DNA of 64,000 nt from Saccharomyces mikatae IFO 1815 (taxonomy: Eukaryota > Ascomycota > Saccharomycetes > Saccharomycetales > Saccharomycetaceae). Where the stretch lies: assembly GCF_947241705.1 (NCBI RefSeq), contig NC_079265.1:372001-436000 (forward strand), in the 5' to 3' direction. Both the position numbers and the translations under genes were made by a program. Below the pieces are notes generated by a model, which saw only the letters and a program-made list of their open reading frames with translations, searched no databases and was not told the DNA's origin. Positions 1 through 11,315 of the stretch are shown in pieces. How positions within the stretch are numbered: the stretch's first letter is position 1; the number at the start of each line of letters is the position of its first letter.

Positions 1-1
1 T

Positions 2-559
2 TCATTGAGAGTCTTAGCAACTCACTCACAAAACTCTGTGTGTGCTGATGAAAAGATATCTGGAATTGAGAGACAAATAGGAGAAGTTAAAGATATGTAT
101 AGTAACCACTCTCTTATTCTTAAGGGATTAAACAGTATACTGAATAACAAGGTAAATATCCTAGCAAGGGAAATTCAAATGGAAACCGTTGGAAATAACA
201 CATTTGAAACAGAAACAGGGAAGGTAACCAAGGGCTTAGACCGAGCAATAAAAATATCTCCATTCAAGTACATCAAAAAATTCAAGACTGTTTCAACGAG
301 GAAGCTTGAAAGCGTCCTGAACAAGTATGATCTTGTTGCTAAAAAGGGCGGGGAATTGACAGACGAACAGAAGAAAAAGAAGGAGGTACTGGCACGAATT
401 ACTAGGGTAGTTGCTGCCACAACGGTCGAGGCTGGCCTGGCGCAAGGAGTAATTGATTTATGTATGACGGTGACAACTAGTCTGTGTTTAGTCTCGGCTA
501 GCATTGGAGGGGTCGGGTTTCTTATTTGGCTCACAATTATATACCAAGCTCTGACTTAA
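2..559 (+). CDS. IRC18: C-terminal part of probable outer-spore-wall protein (IRC18/OSW6)
   Basis: The frame is open to the left edge, so only the last 185 codons or so are present and the start lies outside the window. The visible part is hydrophilic and Lys-rich, with helix-forming stretches. It ends in a hydrophobic segment (about the last 35 residues, with [18 protein letters not shown]) that looks like a C-terminal membrane anchor. I do not recognise the protein from sequence alone. The call rests on position: in S. cerevisiae the gene before tRNA-Val(AAC) and SNX4, on the same strand, is YJL037W (IRC18/OSW6), a sporulation gene related to its neighbour LOH1/OSW4. An unrelated membrane protein remains possible. 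Confidence 0.55.
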   Translation, partial: SLRVLATHSQNSVCADEKISGIERQIGEVKDMYSNHSLILKGLNSILNNKVNILAREIQMETVGNNTFETETGKVTKGLDRAIKISPFKYIKKFKTVSTRKLESVLNKYDLVAKKGGELTDEQKKKKEVLARITRVVAATTVEAGLAQGVIDLCMTVTTSLCLVSASIGGVGFLIWLTIIYQALT

Positions 560-713
560 GAACATGTTACCGATTTCTTTTTTGCCATCCCTGTATATTG
601 TTAAATCTCAGATCGTTGTGTATATATAGTCTTTTTAACGACATTCTAATTTTTGCACTTAAGCTCTTATTTCACCACCTTAACTGTTTAAGGAAGTATT
701 TTCCTGTATAAGT

Positions 714-814
714 GAGATGTGGGTGAATTTTGGGATAATTTTTGGGATTCCATTGTTGATAAAAGCAGTATTATTATTTATACATAGTATACCAGAAGTC
801 CTACTCCTTGAAGA
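714..814 (-). mobile_element. Ty1/Ty2 delta-type LTR fragment
   Basis: Read on the minus strand this matches the 3' part of a delta LTR plus a few bases of the adjoining internal region (compare 39141-39250, which is closely similar). It is a degraded fossil, truncated where the next LTR remnant begins. It lies about 500 bp upstream of tRNA-Val, the usual neighbourhood for Ty1/Ty2 insertions. Confidence 0.7.
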
Positions 815-1143
815 TGCTGGAATAAGTGATCACAAATATATATTCATTCCTATAAATTGGAATAAGCGATTATAACTATACGTTCTTCGTATAGATTGGA
901 CTAGGCAAATTCAAATAATAGAATTCCTGCATCAGTAAGATGAAGATATGTTAATTGTTCAGAAATTAGTATATAAAAAGATGAGTTATAACCAAAACCC
1001 CATCATCAATGTTCTGAATTATGTCTGAACCATTCGGTTTAATATAACCAATCAGCGTGTGTTTTATATACATCTCTTATATAGAATAAAAAGGAACGAC
1101 TTATTCTTAATTATTACAACTTACTAAACAATTAATTATCAAT
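815..1143 (+). mobile_element. Decayed copia-type LTR remnants (Ty4/Tsu4-like family)
   Basis: The segment starts like a 5' LTR end (TGCTGGAATAAGTGAT). It contains a second such start near 858 and ends in ATTATCAA near 1142. Its right half matches the LTRs at 38682-39062 and 19914-20294 (shared blocks around the TATATAAAAnGATGAG box and the AATCAGCGTGTGTTTTATATAC block). It looks like an old LTR with a partial copy nested in it, clearly older than the two full-length copies. Confidence 0.65.
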
Positions 1144-1306
1144 ATATATTGGGTATTATTACTGCTTTGAGTAGAGTGTCTAAGTTCGTTTCAGATGTCA
1201 TTAGCAATTACCTTTTTGAGCAATTGTTAATGTTTCATCTAGGACATAGTCGTCACTGCCAACGTGTCCTATACCGTTCCAACCACGAAAAATTCCAACA
1301 AAGTTC

Positions 1307-1380
1307 GGTTTCGTGGTCTAGTCGGTTATGGCATCTGCTTAACACGCAGAACGTCCCCAGTTCGATCCTGGGCGAAATCA
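1307..1380 (+). tRNA. tV(AAC)J: tRNA-Val (anticodon AAC)
   Basis: A 74-base cloverleaf starts GGTTTCGTGG and ends CGAAATCA, with paired acceptor arms and the anticodon loop CTTAACAC. The B box is GTTCGATCC. There is no intron. It sits 388 bp upstream of SNX4, as in S. cerevisiae chromosome X. Confidence 0.95.
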
Positions 1381-1768
1381 ATTTTTTGCTTCTTCTCCTC
1401 CTAATAAGGAACTACACTGGTTGTAATCAAGCTGTTATTCGTGCACGTTTAATGATCTGATAGAATCCATGCATAATACTGGACATGCCTTTTCTACTTC
1501 AGCTATTTATCGTTTCGAATATCAGTAGAAAATTCATTCCGCGCTCACAAGGTCCTGCCGGGTATTCGTCGGCCAACCTTGAAAGGGGTAGCAATGCCCA
1601 AGGGCGATGTATAGTTTAGTATTAAAGAAAAGGAAGGAACATTATTATACTAAGGATAAGCGTGAAAGTTTTGAGGGAGCAAGATTAACAGATTGAATTT
1701 TGTTAGCAGCTTAAGCCCTTTGTTAGACTTTCTTTACGATATATCAAGAGTCTCCTCTTTGTTGGGAT
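1381..1768. other. Intergenic, tRNA-Val to SNX4
   Basis: This holds the tRNA terminator T-run (about 1381-1388) and the SNX4 promoter. I see no further gene, repeat or clear known site. Confidence 0.6.
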
Positions 1769-3040
1769 ATGACAGACAAAAACAAAAACGATTCAACAAG
1801 CAAAGCTAAGGATAAAGTCAGAAATAATCCAGAGAAACCCCCATACTGGTTTGAAATCATCGTCTCTGATCCACAGAAAAGAACAGGCGACCCAGGCTCC
1901 TCATCTGGCTACGTAAGTTATCAAATATCAACAAAAACTAACAACACGACATTTTATGATAACCGTGGCAATTCAGAATCTATTATAGTCGTACACAGAA
2001 GATATAGTGATTTGTTGCTACTGCATGATATTCTACTCAACGAATTTCCTACCTGCATAATCCCACCATTACCTGATAAAAAAGTTTTCCAATACATAGC
2101 AGGCGATAGATTTAGCCAGAGATTTACACAAAAGAGATGTCATAGTTTACAAAATTTCCTCAGAAGAGTCTCTTTACATCCAGATCTTTCGCAATCAAAG
2201 GTCTTCAAAACTTTTTTGGTGAGCAAAGATTGGGAATCTCATCGCAAAGTTCTTCAGGATAGTTTACAACCAAATAAAGATGAAGTCACTGATGCGTTTA
2301 TGAACGCCTTCAAAACAGTTCATAAACAAAACGAAGAGTTCACTGAAATAAAGGATAAAAGCGATAAATTAGATCGAACTGTGACAAAGATAGATAAACT
2401 ATTTCATAAAGTTGTGAAGAAGAATGATTCGATGTCTGAGGACTATACAAAGTTGGGCACCAACCTACAAGAATTACAGGAACTGCTTACAGGTGAGAAT
2501 GAGGAACTTGCTGGGAAGTTGAAGATTTTCAATGAGGGGATAACACAACTGTCGTACGGCTTACAAGATCTTACCAAGTACCTGGATTACGAGTATATTG
2601 TTGATTTGAAGGATCTTGAACACTACATTGATAGCATGCGACAGCTGATCAAGTTGAAAGACCAAAAACAAATAGACTATGAAGAGCTGAGTGATTATTT
2701 GACAAGGTCGATTAAAGAAAAAAATAATTTGATATCTGGATACGGAGGCAGTAATTTTTTTGCAAATAAGTTAGAAGAATTGGCGGGCATAAACCAGGAA
2801 GCTTCACGTAGAGAAAAAATTAACAAATTAGAAAGTAAAATAGCGTCATTAACAGGTGAATTAGAAAATGCCAAAAAGGTGGCTGATGGATTTGAACAAG
2901 AATGCTTGAAGGAGATAGACCATTTCGAAAGTGTTAAAACAACTGAAATAAAGAAATCTCTTGGTTCACTAGCAGATCATCATATCGAATTCTACGAAAG
3001 GATACTCGAAGCATGGGAGAAAGTAGATGACAATTTATAA
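1769..3040 (+). CDS. SNX4: Sorting nexin Snx4/Atg24
   Basis: A PX-BAR sorting nexin that binds PI3P on endosomes. It pairs with Snx41 or Atg20 to return SNAREs such as Snc1 from endosomes to the Golgi, and it serves selective autophagy (family knowledge). The 423 residues equal the S. cerevisiae length. The PX domain covers about 25-155, with RRYSD at 77-81, the proline loop PPLPDKK at 99-105 and the basic helix near 117-135. Residues 190-420 are long charged helices, the BAR domain. The start is the first ATG in the frame and gives the family N-terminus. It converges with TAD2 across a gap of about 140 bp. Confidence 0.96.
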   Translation: MTDKNKNDSTSKAKDKVRNNPEKPPYWFEIIVSDPQKRTGDPGSSSGYVSYQISTKTNNTTFYDNRGNSESIIVVHRRYSDLLLLHDILLNEFPTCIIPPLPDKKVFQYIAGDRFSQRFTQKRCHSLQNFLRRVSLHPDLSQSKVFKTFLVSKDWESHRKVLQDSLQPNKDEVTDAFMNAFKTVHKQNEEFTEIKDKSDKLDRTVTKIDKLFHKVVKKNDSMSEDYTKLGTNLQELQELLTGENEELAGKLKIFNEGITQLSYGLQDLTKYLDYEYIVDLKDLEHYIDSMRQLIKLKDQKQIDYEELSDYLTRSIKEKNNLISGYGGSNFFANKLEELAGINQEASRREKINKLESKIASLTGELENAKKVADGFEQECLKEIDHFESVKTTEIKKSLGSLADHHIEFYERILEAWEKVDDNL

Positions 3041-3183
3041 TGCCGCTGCCAATGTTTTCCCATTGTTAAAAACAGCCTTGACGCTACAATTTTTTGATCA
3101 TATTTAAACAAAATTTGAAGAAAGAAAACATCTACATATATATAAATGTTGCTATTACATTATGATGTTCTGATTTTTATTCA

Positions 3184-4005
<822 letters not shown>

Positions 4006-4052
4006 TCATCATTCATCCATTTTTGCTATGTTAGCTATTACTTCACTTTAAT

Positions 4053-4072
4053 GGAATATTCTGGAAATTTTC
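4053..4072 (+). promoter_or_regulatory. Heat-shock element upstream of KAR2
   Basis: GGAATATTCTGGAAATTTTC contains alternating GAA/TTC units in the nGAAn arrangement bound by Hsf1. It lies about 190-210 bp before the KAR2 ATG, where S. cerevisiae KAR2 has its HSE. Confidence 0.8.
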
Positions 4073-4091
4073 ACTCGGCGCGGCACCCCGA

Positions 4092-4113
4092 GGAACTGGA
4101 CAGCGTGTCGAAA
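4092..4113 (+). promoter_or_regulatory. UPRE (Hac1 site) of KAR2
   Basis: A 22-base element built around CAGCGTG (4101-4107) that appears identical to the classic KAR2 unfolded-protein-response element. Hac1 binds it when ER stress activates Ire1 splicing. It lies between the HSE and the TATA box. Confidence 0.9.
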
Positions 4114-4125
4114 ATGTTGCTTTTT

Positions 4126-4133
4126 TATATAAA
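4126..4133 (+). promoter_or_regulatory. KAR2 TATA box
   Basis: TATATAAA lies about 130 bp upstream of the KAR2 ATG and just downstream of the HSE and UPRE, as expected for a strongly inducible TATA promoter. Confidence 0.75.
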
Positions 4134-4259
4134 AGACACGAAAAGGGTTCTCTGAATATATAAATCTGGCAACTCATTCCTGGGCGTTGACGTATTACAG
4201 TTTTCTTTTTTGAAATCAGCAAGAACAGTCTCAAGAAAAAAAAGCGTATCAAACATACC

Positions 4260-6311
4260 ATGCTTTTCAACAGACTAAGCGCCGGCAAGTTGCTGGTACC
4301 ACTCTCCGTGGTCCTGTACGCACTTTTCGTGGTGATATTACCTTTACAAAACTCATTTCACTCCTCCAATGTTTTAGTTAAAGGTGCCGATGATGTAGAA
4401 AACTATGGAACTGTCATCGGTATCGACTTGGGTACTACTTATTCCTGTGTTGCTGTGATGAAAAATGGTAAGACCGAAATTCTTGCCAATGAGCAAGGTA
4501 ACAGAATAACTCCTTCTTATGTCGCATTTACTGACGATGAAAGATTAATTGGTGATGCTGCAAAGAATCAGGTTGCTGCGAACCCTCAGAACACAATTTT
4601 TGATATAAAAAGGTTGATCGGTTTGAAATATAATGACAGATCTGTACAAAAAGATATCAAACATTTGCCATTTGATGTGATTAATAAAGATGGAAAGCCT
4701 GCTGTAGAAGTTAGTGTTAAGGGTGAAAAAAAAGTTTTTACTCCAGAAGAAATTTCAGGTATGATCTTGGGTAAAATGAAACAAATTGCCGAAGATTATT
4801 TGGGTACTAAGGTCACACATGCGGTCGTTACAGTACCAGCTTATTTCAATGATGCTCAAAGACAAGCCACTAAGGATGCTGGTACCATCGCCGGTTTGAA
4901 CGTTTTGAGAATTGTTAATGAACCAACCGCAGCTGCAATTGCTTACGGCTTAGACAAATCTGATAAAGAACATCAAATTATTGTTTATGACTTAGGTGGT
5001 GGTACTTTCGACGTCTCCCTACTGTCCATTGAAAACGGTGTTTTCGAAGTTCAAGCTACTTCTGGTGATACTCATTTGGGTGGTGAGGATTTCGACTATA
5101 AGATCGTTCGTCAATTGATCAAAGCTTTCAAGAAGAAACATGGTATTGACGTTTCTGACAACAATAAGGCCCTAGCCAAGTTAAAGAGAGAAGCTGAGAA
5201 GGCTAAACGTGCCTTATCAAGTCAAATGTCCACCCGTATCGAAATCGACTCCTTTGTTGATGGTATTGATTTGAGTGAAACCTTGACTAGAGCTAAGTTC
5301 GAAGAATTAAACTTAGATCTTTTCAGAAAGACTTTGAGACCTGTTGAAAAGGTTTTACAAGATTCTGGCTTGGAGAAAAAGGATGTTGACGATATTGTCT
5401 TGGTTGGTGGTTCTACTAGAATTCCAAAGGTGCAACAATTATTAGAATCTTTCTTTGATGGTAAGAAGGCTTCCAAGGGTATCAACCCTGATGAAGCCGT
5501 TGCCTATGGTGCTGCTGTCCAAGCCGGTGTCTTATCCGGTGAAGAAGGTGTCGAAGATATTGTTTTATTGGATGTCAACGCTTTGACTCTTGGTATTGAA
5601 ACCACTGGTGGTGTCATGACTCCTTTAATCAAGAGAAATACTGCTATTCCTACGAAGAAATCTCAAATCTTCTCTACAGCTGTTGACAACCAACCAACTG
5701 TTATGATCAAGGTTTATGAAGGTGAAAGAGCTATGTCGAAGGACAACAATCTGTTGGGTAAATTCGAATTGACTGGAATTCCACCAGCACCAAGAGGTGT
5801 TCCACAAATCGAAGTTACTTTTGCACTCGACGCCAATGGTATTTTGAAGGTATCTGCAACAGATAAAGGTACTGGTAAATCTGAATCCATCACCATCACT
5901 AACGACAAGGGTAGATTGACGCAAGAAGAGATCGACAGAATGGTGGAAGAAGCTGAAAAATTTGCCTCTGAAGATGCTTCTATTAAGGCTAAGGTCGAAT
6001 CAAGAAACAAATTGGAAAATTACGCTCACTCTTTGAAAAACCAAGTTAATGGTGACTTGGGTGAGAAGTTGGAAGAAGAAGATAAAGAAACCTTATTAGA
6101 TGCTGCTAACGATGTTTTAGAATGGTTAGATGATAATTTCGAAACCGCTATTGCTGAAGACTTCGATGAGAAGTTTGACTCCTTGTCAAAGGTTGCCTAT
6201 CCAATTACTTCTAAGTTGTATGGCAACGCTGACGGTTCTGCTACTGCTGATTACGATGACGAAGATGACGAAGATGACGATGGTGATTATTTCGAACATG
6301 ACGAATTGTAG
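4260..6311 (+). CDS. KAR2: ER Hsp70 chaperone Kar2 (BiP)
   Basis: The ER-lumen Hsp70, which drives post-translational translocation through Sec61/Sec63, folds secretory proteins, acts in ERAD and nuclear fusion, and restrains Ire1. The 683 residues begin with a hydrophobic signal sequence (about 1-42). The ATPase domain carries GIDLGTT (54-60) and the DLGGGTFD phosphate loop, followed by the substrate-binding domain, an acidic tail and the C-terminal HDEL retrieval signal. S. cerevisiae Kar2 is 682 residues, and I estimate about ten substitutions from memory. Codon use is strongly biased to preferred yeast codons, which fits very high expression. HSE, UPRE and TATA lie upstream. Confidence 0.98.
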   Translation: MLFNRLSAGKLLVPLSVVLYALFVVILPLQNSFHSSNVLVKGADDVENYGTVIGIDLGTTYSCVAVMKNGKTEILANEQGNRITPSYVAFTDDERLIGDAAKNQVAANPQNTIFDIKRLIGLKYNDRSVQKDIKHLPFDVINKDGKPAVEVSVKGEKKVFTPEEISGMILGKMKQIAEDYLGTKVTHAVVTVPAYFNDAQRQATKDAGTIAGLNVLRIVNEPTAAAIAYGLDKSDKEHQIIVYDLGGGTFDVSLLSIENGVFEVQATSGDTHLGGEDFDYKIVRQLIKAFKKKHGIDVSDNNKALAKLKREAEKAKRALSSQMSTRIEIDSFVDGIDLSETLTRAKFEELNLDLFRKTLRPVEKVLQDSGLEKKDVDDIVLVGGSTRIPKVQQLLESFFDGKKASKGINPDEAVAYGAAVQAGVLSGEEGVEDIVLLDVNALTLGIETTGGVMTPLIKRNTAIPTKKSQIFSTAVDNQPTVMIKVYEGERAMSKDNNLLGKFELTGIPPAPRGVPQIEVTFALDANGILKVSATDKGTGKSESITITNDKGRLTQEEIDRMVEEAEKFASEDASIKAKVESRNKLENYAHSLKNQVNGDLGEKLEEEDKETLLDAANDVLEWLDDNFETAIAEDFDEKFDSLSKVAYPITSKLYGNADGSATADYDDEDDEDDDGDYFEHDEL

Positions 6312-6774
6312 ATGAAGTGATTAACTATTTTGCTGCTGGAAGCTCCTAAGGTCCTTAATTCGTTGACTTGCATAAAATTTTTACATATCTTCTACGAAAA
6401 CGTGCATAGCTAATTTAAACTTCGAGCTTTAAACAAGTTTTGGAGAATATTATACAGAGTAAATACGTAAGTATATGCATTTTTAAGTTACCAAAAATAG
6501 AAAGAATGATACAAACAGTTAATTGAAGAGAATTGAGAGTGCAAAAGTCTTCAGGATGATCCAGAGTTGTAGTTGTAGTGATTTTCTTCAGTTACTTCTA
6601 CTAATTAGATGTTGCCTACGGTCTTACTTACCCTGATAATGTTTTTTTTCTTGTTCCGAAAATTTTTCACTAAGAAAAGAAAGTGTTTTAGCTCATCTCA
6701 TCTCATCATTAATGAGAATTCTGCTAAAACATTCTATTAAAAAGAGTTGAAAAGCTCGAGAATCTAATACTGAA
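6312..6774. other. Intergenic, KAR2 to HCA4
   Basis: KAR2 terminator and HCA4 promoter. Apart from the RRPE-like motif near 6659 and a short CTCAT repeat at about 6690-6706, I see nothing here. Confidence 0.6.
6659..6669 (-). promoter_or_regulatory. RRPE-like motif upstream of HCA4
   Basis: AAAATTTTTCA is the reverse complement of the rRNA-processing element TGAAAAATTTT, bound by Stb3 at ribosome-biogenesis genes. HCA4 belongs to that regulon. I see no exact PAC partner, only TCATC repeats. Confidence 0.5.
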
Positions 6775-9087
6775 ATGGCAAAGAGAAGTAGAGTAAATAC
6801 CTCTCAAAGGAAGACTTTACGTCAAAAGGAAGATGAATACATTGAAAACTTGAAAACTAAAATTGATGAATATGACCCTAAGATAACTAAGGCCCAATTC
6901 TTTAAAGACCTTCCCATTAGTGATCCTACTTTGAAAGGCTTAAGGGAATCATCCTTTATAAAACTCACAGAGATCCAAGCAGACTCTATTCCAGTGTCCT
7001 TGCAAGGTCACGATGTGTTAGCGGCTGCAAAGACAGGTTCTGGTAAAACGTTAGCATTTTTAATTCCGGTTATCGAAAAACTATACCGCGAAAAATGGAC
7101 CGAATTCGACGGACTGGGTGCCCTTATTATATCTCCAACAAGAGAATTAGCTATGCAAATATACGAGGTATTGACTAAAATAGGTAGTCACACTTCATTT
7201 TCAGCTGGGTTAGTTATTGGGGGTAAAGACGTTAAATTTGAACTGGAAAGAGTATCCAGAATTAACATTCTCATCGGTACGCCTGGCCGTATCTTACAGC
7301 ATTTAGACCAAGCTGTAGGTTTAAATACTTCCAACTTACAAATGCTTGTTCTTGATGAAGCTGACAGATGTTTAGATATGGGGTTCAAAAAAACGCTAGA
7401 TGCTATAGTAAGCACTCTGTCACCATCCAGACAAACGCTATTATTCTCAGCCACTCAATCTCAATCCGTTGCTGATTTGGCTAGGCTGTCATTGACAGAT
7501 TATAAAACCGTCGGTACACATGACGTTATGGATGGCTCCGTTAGCAACGAGTCGTCTACTCCCGAAACTTTACAACAATCGTATATTGAAGTTACTTTGG
7601 CAGACAAATTGGATATTCTTTTCAGTTTCATAAAATCACATTTAAAATGCAAAATGATTGTTTTTTTATCAAGTTCTAAACAAGTACACTTTGTTTATGA
7701 GACATTTAGGAAAATGCAACCTGGTATCTCTTTAATGCATCTACACGGTAGACAAAAACAACGTGCCAGAACAGAAACTTTAGACAAATTTAATCGTGCT
7801 CAACAAGTCTGCCTTTTTGCCACAGATGTTGTTGCTAGAGGTATCGACTTTCCTGCAGTTGATTGGGTTGTTCAAGTTGATTGTCCAGAGGACGTTGACA
7901 CATATATTCATAGAGTTGGTAGATGTGCCCGTTATGGTAAAAAAGGTAAGTCATTGATTATGTTGACTCCACAAGAGCAGGAAGCGTTCCTAAAAAGATT
8001 ACAGATAAGGAAGATTGAACCAAGCAAACTAAATATAAAACAATCGAAGAAAAAATCCATCAAACCACAATTGCAATCATTACTATTCAAGGATCCAGAG
8101 TTAAAATATCTAGGACAAAAGGCATTCATATCGTACGTGAGATCTATCTATGTACAAAAAGACAAAGAAGTTTTCAAATTCGATGAATTACCAACAGAAG
8201 AATTTGCTTACTCTCTTGGTTTACCGGGTGCTCCAAAAATCAAAATGAAGGGTATGAAGACCATTGAACAAGCCAAAGAAAGGAAAAATGCTCCAAGACA
8301 GCTAACCATCTTATCAAAGGCAAATGAAGACGGCGAAGTAATTGATGACAAATCGAAACAACCAAGGACAAAATATGATAAGATGTTTGAACGTAAGAAC
8401 CAAACCATCTTGAGTGAACATTATTTAAATATAACTAAAGCTCAGGCGAAGGAAGACGAAGACGAAGATTTCATCTCTGTCAAGCGTACAAATCATGAAA
8501 TAAATGAAGCCGAGTTACCAGCTTTAACCCTTCCTACTTCAAGGCGAGCACAGAAGAAGGCACTTTCTAAGAAAGCATCCCTGTCTTCCAAAGGCAACGC
8601 TAGCAAACTAATATTTGATGATGAGGGCGAAGCGCATCCGGTTTATGAATTAGAAGATGAGGAAGAATTCCATAAGAAAGGCGATGCGGAGGTTCAAAAG
8701 ACAGAATTTTTAAACAAAGAGTCTGCAGTGATGGCAGATATTGACAATATTGACAAGCAGGTGGCTAAGGAAAAGAAACAAGAGAAGAAGAGAAAGAGAC
8801 TAGAAGCAATGAGAAGAGATATGGAAGCTGCTATGGAAGATGAATTTTCTGGGGAGGAAGAGGAAGGAAAGCCAGTAGCTTATTTAGGAACAGGTAACTT
8901 AAGCGATGATATGAGCGGCGATGATATGTCTGAGTCAGAGGGTCGCTTAAAAAAGAAAGCTAGAACTGTCGATTATTCCCACGGTAACAAACCATCCAAT
9001 CCAGTCGATGATAACATTATTGAGGTGGAAGAACCACAAACTTTGGAAGATTTAGAGTCTTTGACAGCCAAATTGATTCAAGGTTAA
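6775..9087 (+). CDS. HCA4: DEAD-box RNA helicase Hca4/Dbp4
   Basis: Nucleolar helicase that releases U14 and snR41 snoRNAs from pre-rRNA during 18S rRNA synthesis (family knowledge). The 770 residues equal the S. cerevisiae length. Visible motifs are the Q motif near 42-72, Walker [10 protein letters not shown] (84-92), PTRELA (121-126), DEAD (194-197), SAT (225-227) and HRVGR near 380. After the helicase core comes a conserved C-terminal block, then a long charged region rich in Lys and Glu, typical of Dbp4 and probably disordered. The start is the first ATG and gives MAKRSRVN. Confidence 0.97.
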   Translation: MAKRSRVNTSQRKTLRQKEDEYIENLKTKIDEYDPKITKAQFFKDLPISDPTLKGLRESSFIKLTEIQADSIPVSLQGHDVLAAAKTGSGKTLAFLIPVIEKLYREKWTEFDGLGALIISPTRELAMQIYEVLTKIGSHTSFSAGLVIGGKDVKFELERVSRINILIGTPGRILQHLDQAVGLNTSNLQMLVLDEADRCLDMGFKKTLDAIVSTLSPSRQTLLFSATQSQSVADLARLSLTDYKTVGTHDVMDGSVSNESSTPETLQQSYIEVTLADKLDILFSFIKSHLKCKMIVFLSSSKQVHFVYETFRKMQPGISLMHLHGRQKQRARTETLDKFNRAQQVCLFATDVVARGIDFPAVDWVVQVDCPEDVDTYIHRVGRCARYGKKGKSLIMLTPQEQEAFLKRLQIRKIEPSKLNIKQSKKKSIKPQLQSLLFKDPELKYLGQKAFISYVRSIYVQKDKEVFKFDELPTEEFAYSLGLPGAPKIKMKGMKTIEQAKERKNAPRQLTILSKANEDGEVIDDKSKQPRTKYDKMFERKNQTILSEHYLNITKAQAKEDEDEDFISVKRTNHEINEAELPALTLPTSRRAQKKALSKKASLSSKGNASKLIFDDEGEAHPVYELEDEEEFHKKGDAEVQKTEFLNKESAVMADIDNIDKQVAKEKKQEKKRKRLEAMRRDMEAAMEDEFSGEEEEGKPVAYLGTGNLSDDMSGDDMSESEGRLKKKARTVDYSHGNKPSNPVDDNIIEVEEPQTLEDLESLTAKLIQG

Positions 9088-9304
9088 AACCTCTTGCATA
9101 TTATTATTTATAGAATTCATAACTTGTATACATTAACAACTCTCAACGCCACTATACTTATTTTCTGTTCAAGTTATAGGTATATCATCAATACTATAAT
9201 AAGAAAGAACATATACATGTATATTTCTGAGCCTTTCAGGGAGTGGCGAAGAGTCCGTTTTTATCAATCGATTTCGCCATATACATGCGGACGCAGGCAT
9301 AACT

Positions 9305-10376
9305 TCACTTAAGATGCTCCAGAAGATGTAAGTATCTATTTTTTCTCAATGGATCAGCATTTATCAACTGATGCAAATATTCTTTCGAGTTTTTCTCCTT
9401 CAAGGCTTTATTTTCTTCCAGAATGTCTTCTATCACTAATAGGATCTTTAAGCACCAAATGTTTTGCTTTCCACTAAATTCAATTTCATCGTTATTAATT
9501 AACAAAACGTTTTCTCTTAAATTCTCTATCATTTGAAGGTATTCTTCTTTATCCAATGTTTTGCAAACAATGTCGTTTTTAATGAACCACTTAATGTAAA
9601 ACCATACGGATTGATCTTCCGCATCGGTAAATATGGCGTTAATAATGTAGGAGATTTCTGCTTGAATATACTCCTTTTGTTCTTTAATTTCTCCTTTTAA
9701 AAACATTCTGCTTATAATTTGTACTCTTTGATGCCATGCAGAGTAGTTTGAAATATTATTGTTAATCTTTGTTGTCGTGTATTCTAACTCCTGCTTGTCA
9801 AGACTTTTATTAGTGATCCTTTCTATGTTTCCAACAACTATTCTACGATAGTGCCACCCGTGATAATTTCTTGCATCTTGTTCTAGTAGCTTATTAACAA
9901 CAGCAAGTTCAGTTTGCCAAACCTTTGGTGAATCCCCAGGATAATGTTCCAAAACCCAAAGCCTGTGATTCCATATCCAGTAGACCTTAGGGTAGCTTTT
10001 CAATTGAACCATTACAAAGATCAATTCTTTGTCCCAGAAACTAGTTTCCAATTCAGAGGCCAAATTAGTTATGATATCTCTCCTATAATTCCAAATAGCA
10101 TTGAACTCTGGATTTTTCTCTAAAAGTAGCGATGTTTTCTTCAGAGCCTCAGTAGAATAAATATACTCGTCCCTCAAACTCAAAACATCTCCAGTCAAGC
10201 TTTTATATTCGTATATCTTCTTTTCGTCTTGAACTCTTTTCTGTCTCAGTAGTTCTTTGGTCCAATCTTTCCTTTTAATGCCGTGCTGATTAATGTGGCA
10301 AATATATAAGAGTGCTTAGCAGTCAGTAAAAAAATAGGATTCATTGTATAGCGAATAACCACAATGTACATACCAT
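9305..10376 (-). CDS. BET4: Rab geranylgeranyltransferase alpha subunit Bet4, spliced
   Basis: Alpha subunit of type II geranylgeranyltransferase. With Bet2 and the escort Mrs6 it prenylates Ypt1 and Sec4. Exon 2 (9305-10285) carries the prenyltransferase alpha repeats with W-x-x-R cores: IWNYRRDI, IWNHRLWV, GWHYRRIV and AWHQRVQI. Exon 2 has no ATG at the proper N-terminus. The missing start is the ATG at 10376-10374, directly followed by the donor GTATGT. The intron is 10286-10373, with a TACTGAC branch site and acceptor CAG. Splicing gives MHGIKRK and 327 residues, the S. cerevisiae length. The first exon is thus one codon. Confidence 0.93.
10286..10373 (-). other. BET4 intron
   Basis: An 88-base phase-0 intron with donor GTATGT (10373-10368), a variant branch site TACTGAC and acceptor CAG (10288-10286). 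It follows immediately after the start codon. Confidence 0.85.
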
Positions 10377-10594
10377 TATTAGTTCACTGATATGTTATAC
10401 GGTATCAATAAAGTATATTCGAATGACTTTGATCCGTTTTTCTTTTTTGTCTTTATTTTTCGAATATTTACATATTCGATTTATTGATTTAACATTTCAA
10501 GAGTAAAAAATCGTTCCGAAGAATGATTGATAATGAATAAACGATACAACCAACTTGAAGACTACAATAAAGGAACACCATCAACACACTTCTG

Positions 10595-11185
10595 ATGTCA
10601 CAGTCAATATCACTGAAGGGTTCAACAAGGACAGTCACAGAATTTTTCGAGTACAGCATTAATTCCATTCTGTACCAAAGAGGCGTCTATCCAGCAGAGG
10701 ATTTTGTAACAGTGAAAAAGTATGATTTAACGCTACTAAAGACGCATGATGACGAACTTAAAGATTATATCCGGAAAATTCTTTTACAAGTTCACAGGTG
10801 GCTTCTGGGTGGCAAATGTAATCAACTAGTACTATGCGTTGTCGACAAGGATGAAGGAGAAATTGTGGAAAGGTGGTCCTTCAATGTGCAGCATATTTCT
10901 AGCAGTAGTCGAGACGAAGAGGAGGTTGTAGACCTGAATACAACACAATCACAAATCAGAGCTTTGATCAGGCAAATAACCTCGAGCGTTACCTTTTTGC
11001 CGGAGCTAACAAAAGAAGGTGGCTATACGTTCACAGTACTAGCATATACGGATGCCGATGCCAAAGTTCCTTTGGAATGGGCTGACTCCGATGGTAAAGA
11101 AATAACAGATGGTGAAGTGGTCCAATTCAAAACATTTTCTACAAATGATCATAAAGTGGGGGCACAGGTAAGCTATAAATACTAA
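10595..11185 (+). CDS. MAD2: Spindle checkpoint protein Mad2
   Basis: HORMA-domain protein that is converted from open to closed form at unattached kinetochores and helps the checkpoint complex inhibit Cdc20-APC. The whole 196-residue protein is one HORMA fold (about 12-195). Recognisable are SVTFLPEL in the middle and the safety-belt segment near the C-terminus. The length equals S. cerevisiae. It diverges from BET4, sharing about 218 bp of promoter. Its checkpoint partner MAD3 is also in this window. Confidence 0.97.
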   Translation: MSQSISLKGSTRTVTEFFEYSINSILYQRGVYPAEDFVTVKKYDLTLLKTHDDELKDYIRKILLQVHRWLLGGKCNQLVLCVVDKDEGEIVERWSFNVQHISSSSRDEEEVVDLNTTQSQIRALIRQITSSVTFLPELTKEGGYTFTVLAYTDADAKVPLEWADSDGKEITDGEVVQFKTFSTNDHKVGAQVSYKY

Positions 11186-11315
11186 TGGGACTTAACCAAA
11201 AAGAAAATGAAGGTCCACAAAGAATCTCGATCTTACTGCTAGAGAAGAATATAGATTTATGAAGATATTATACTATAGTACGTAATTCATCCGTAAAATA
11301 TTTCGTGCGGTTTTT

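Noticed and set aside
1149-1460. A 103-residue frame spanning tRNA-Val
   Set aside because: It reads straight through the tRNA gene and its terminator; chance frame.
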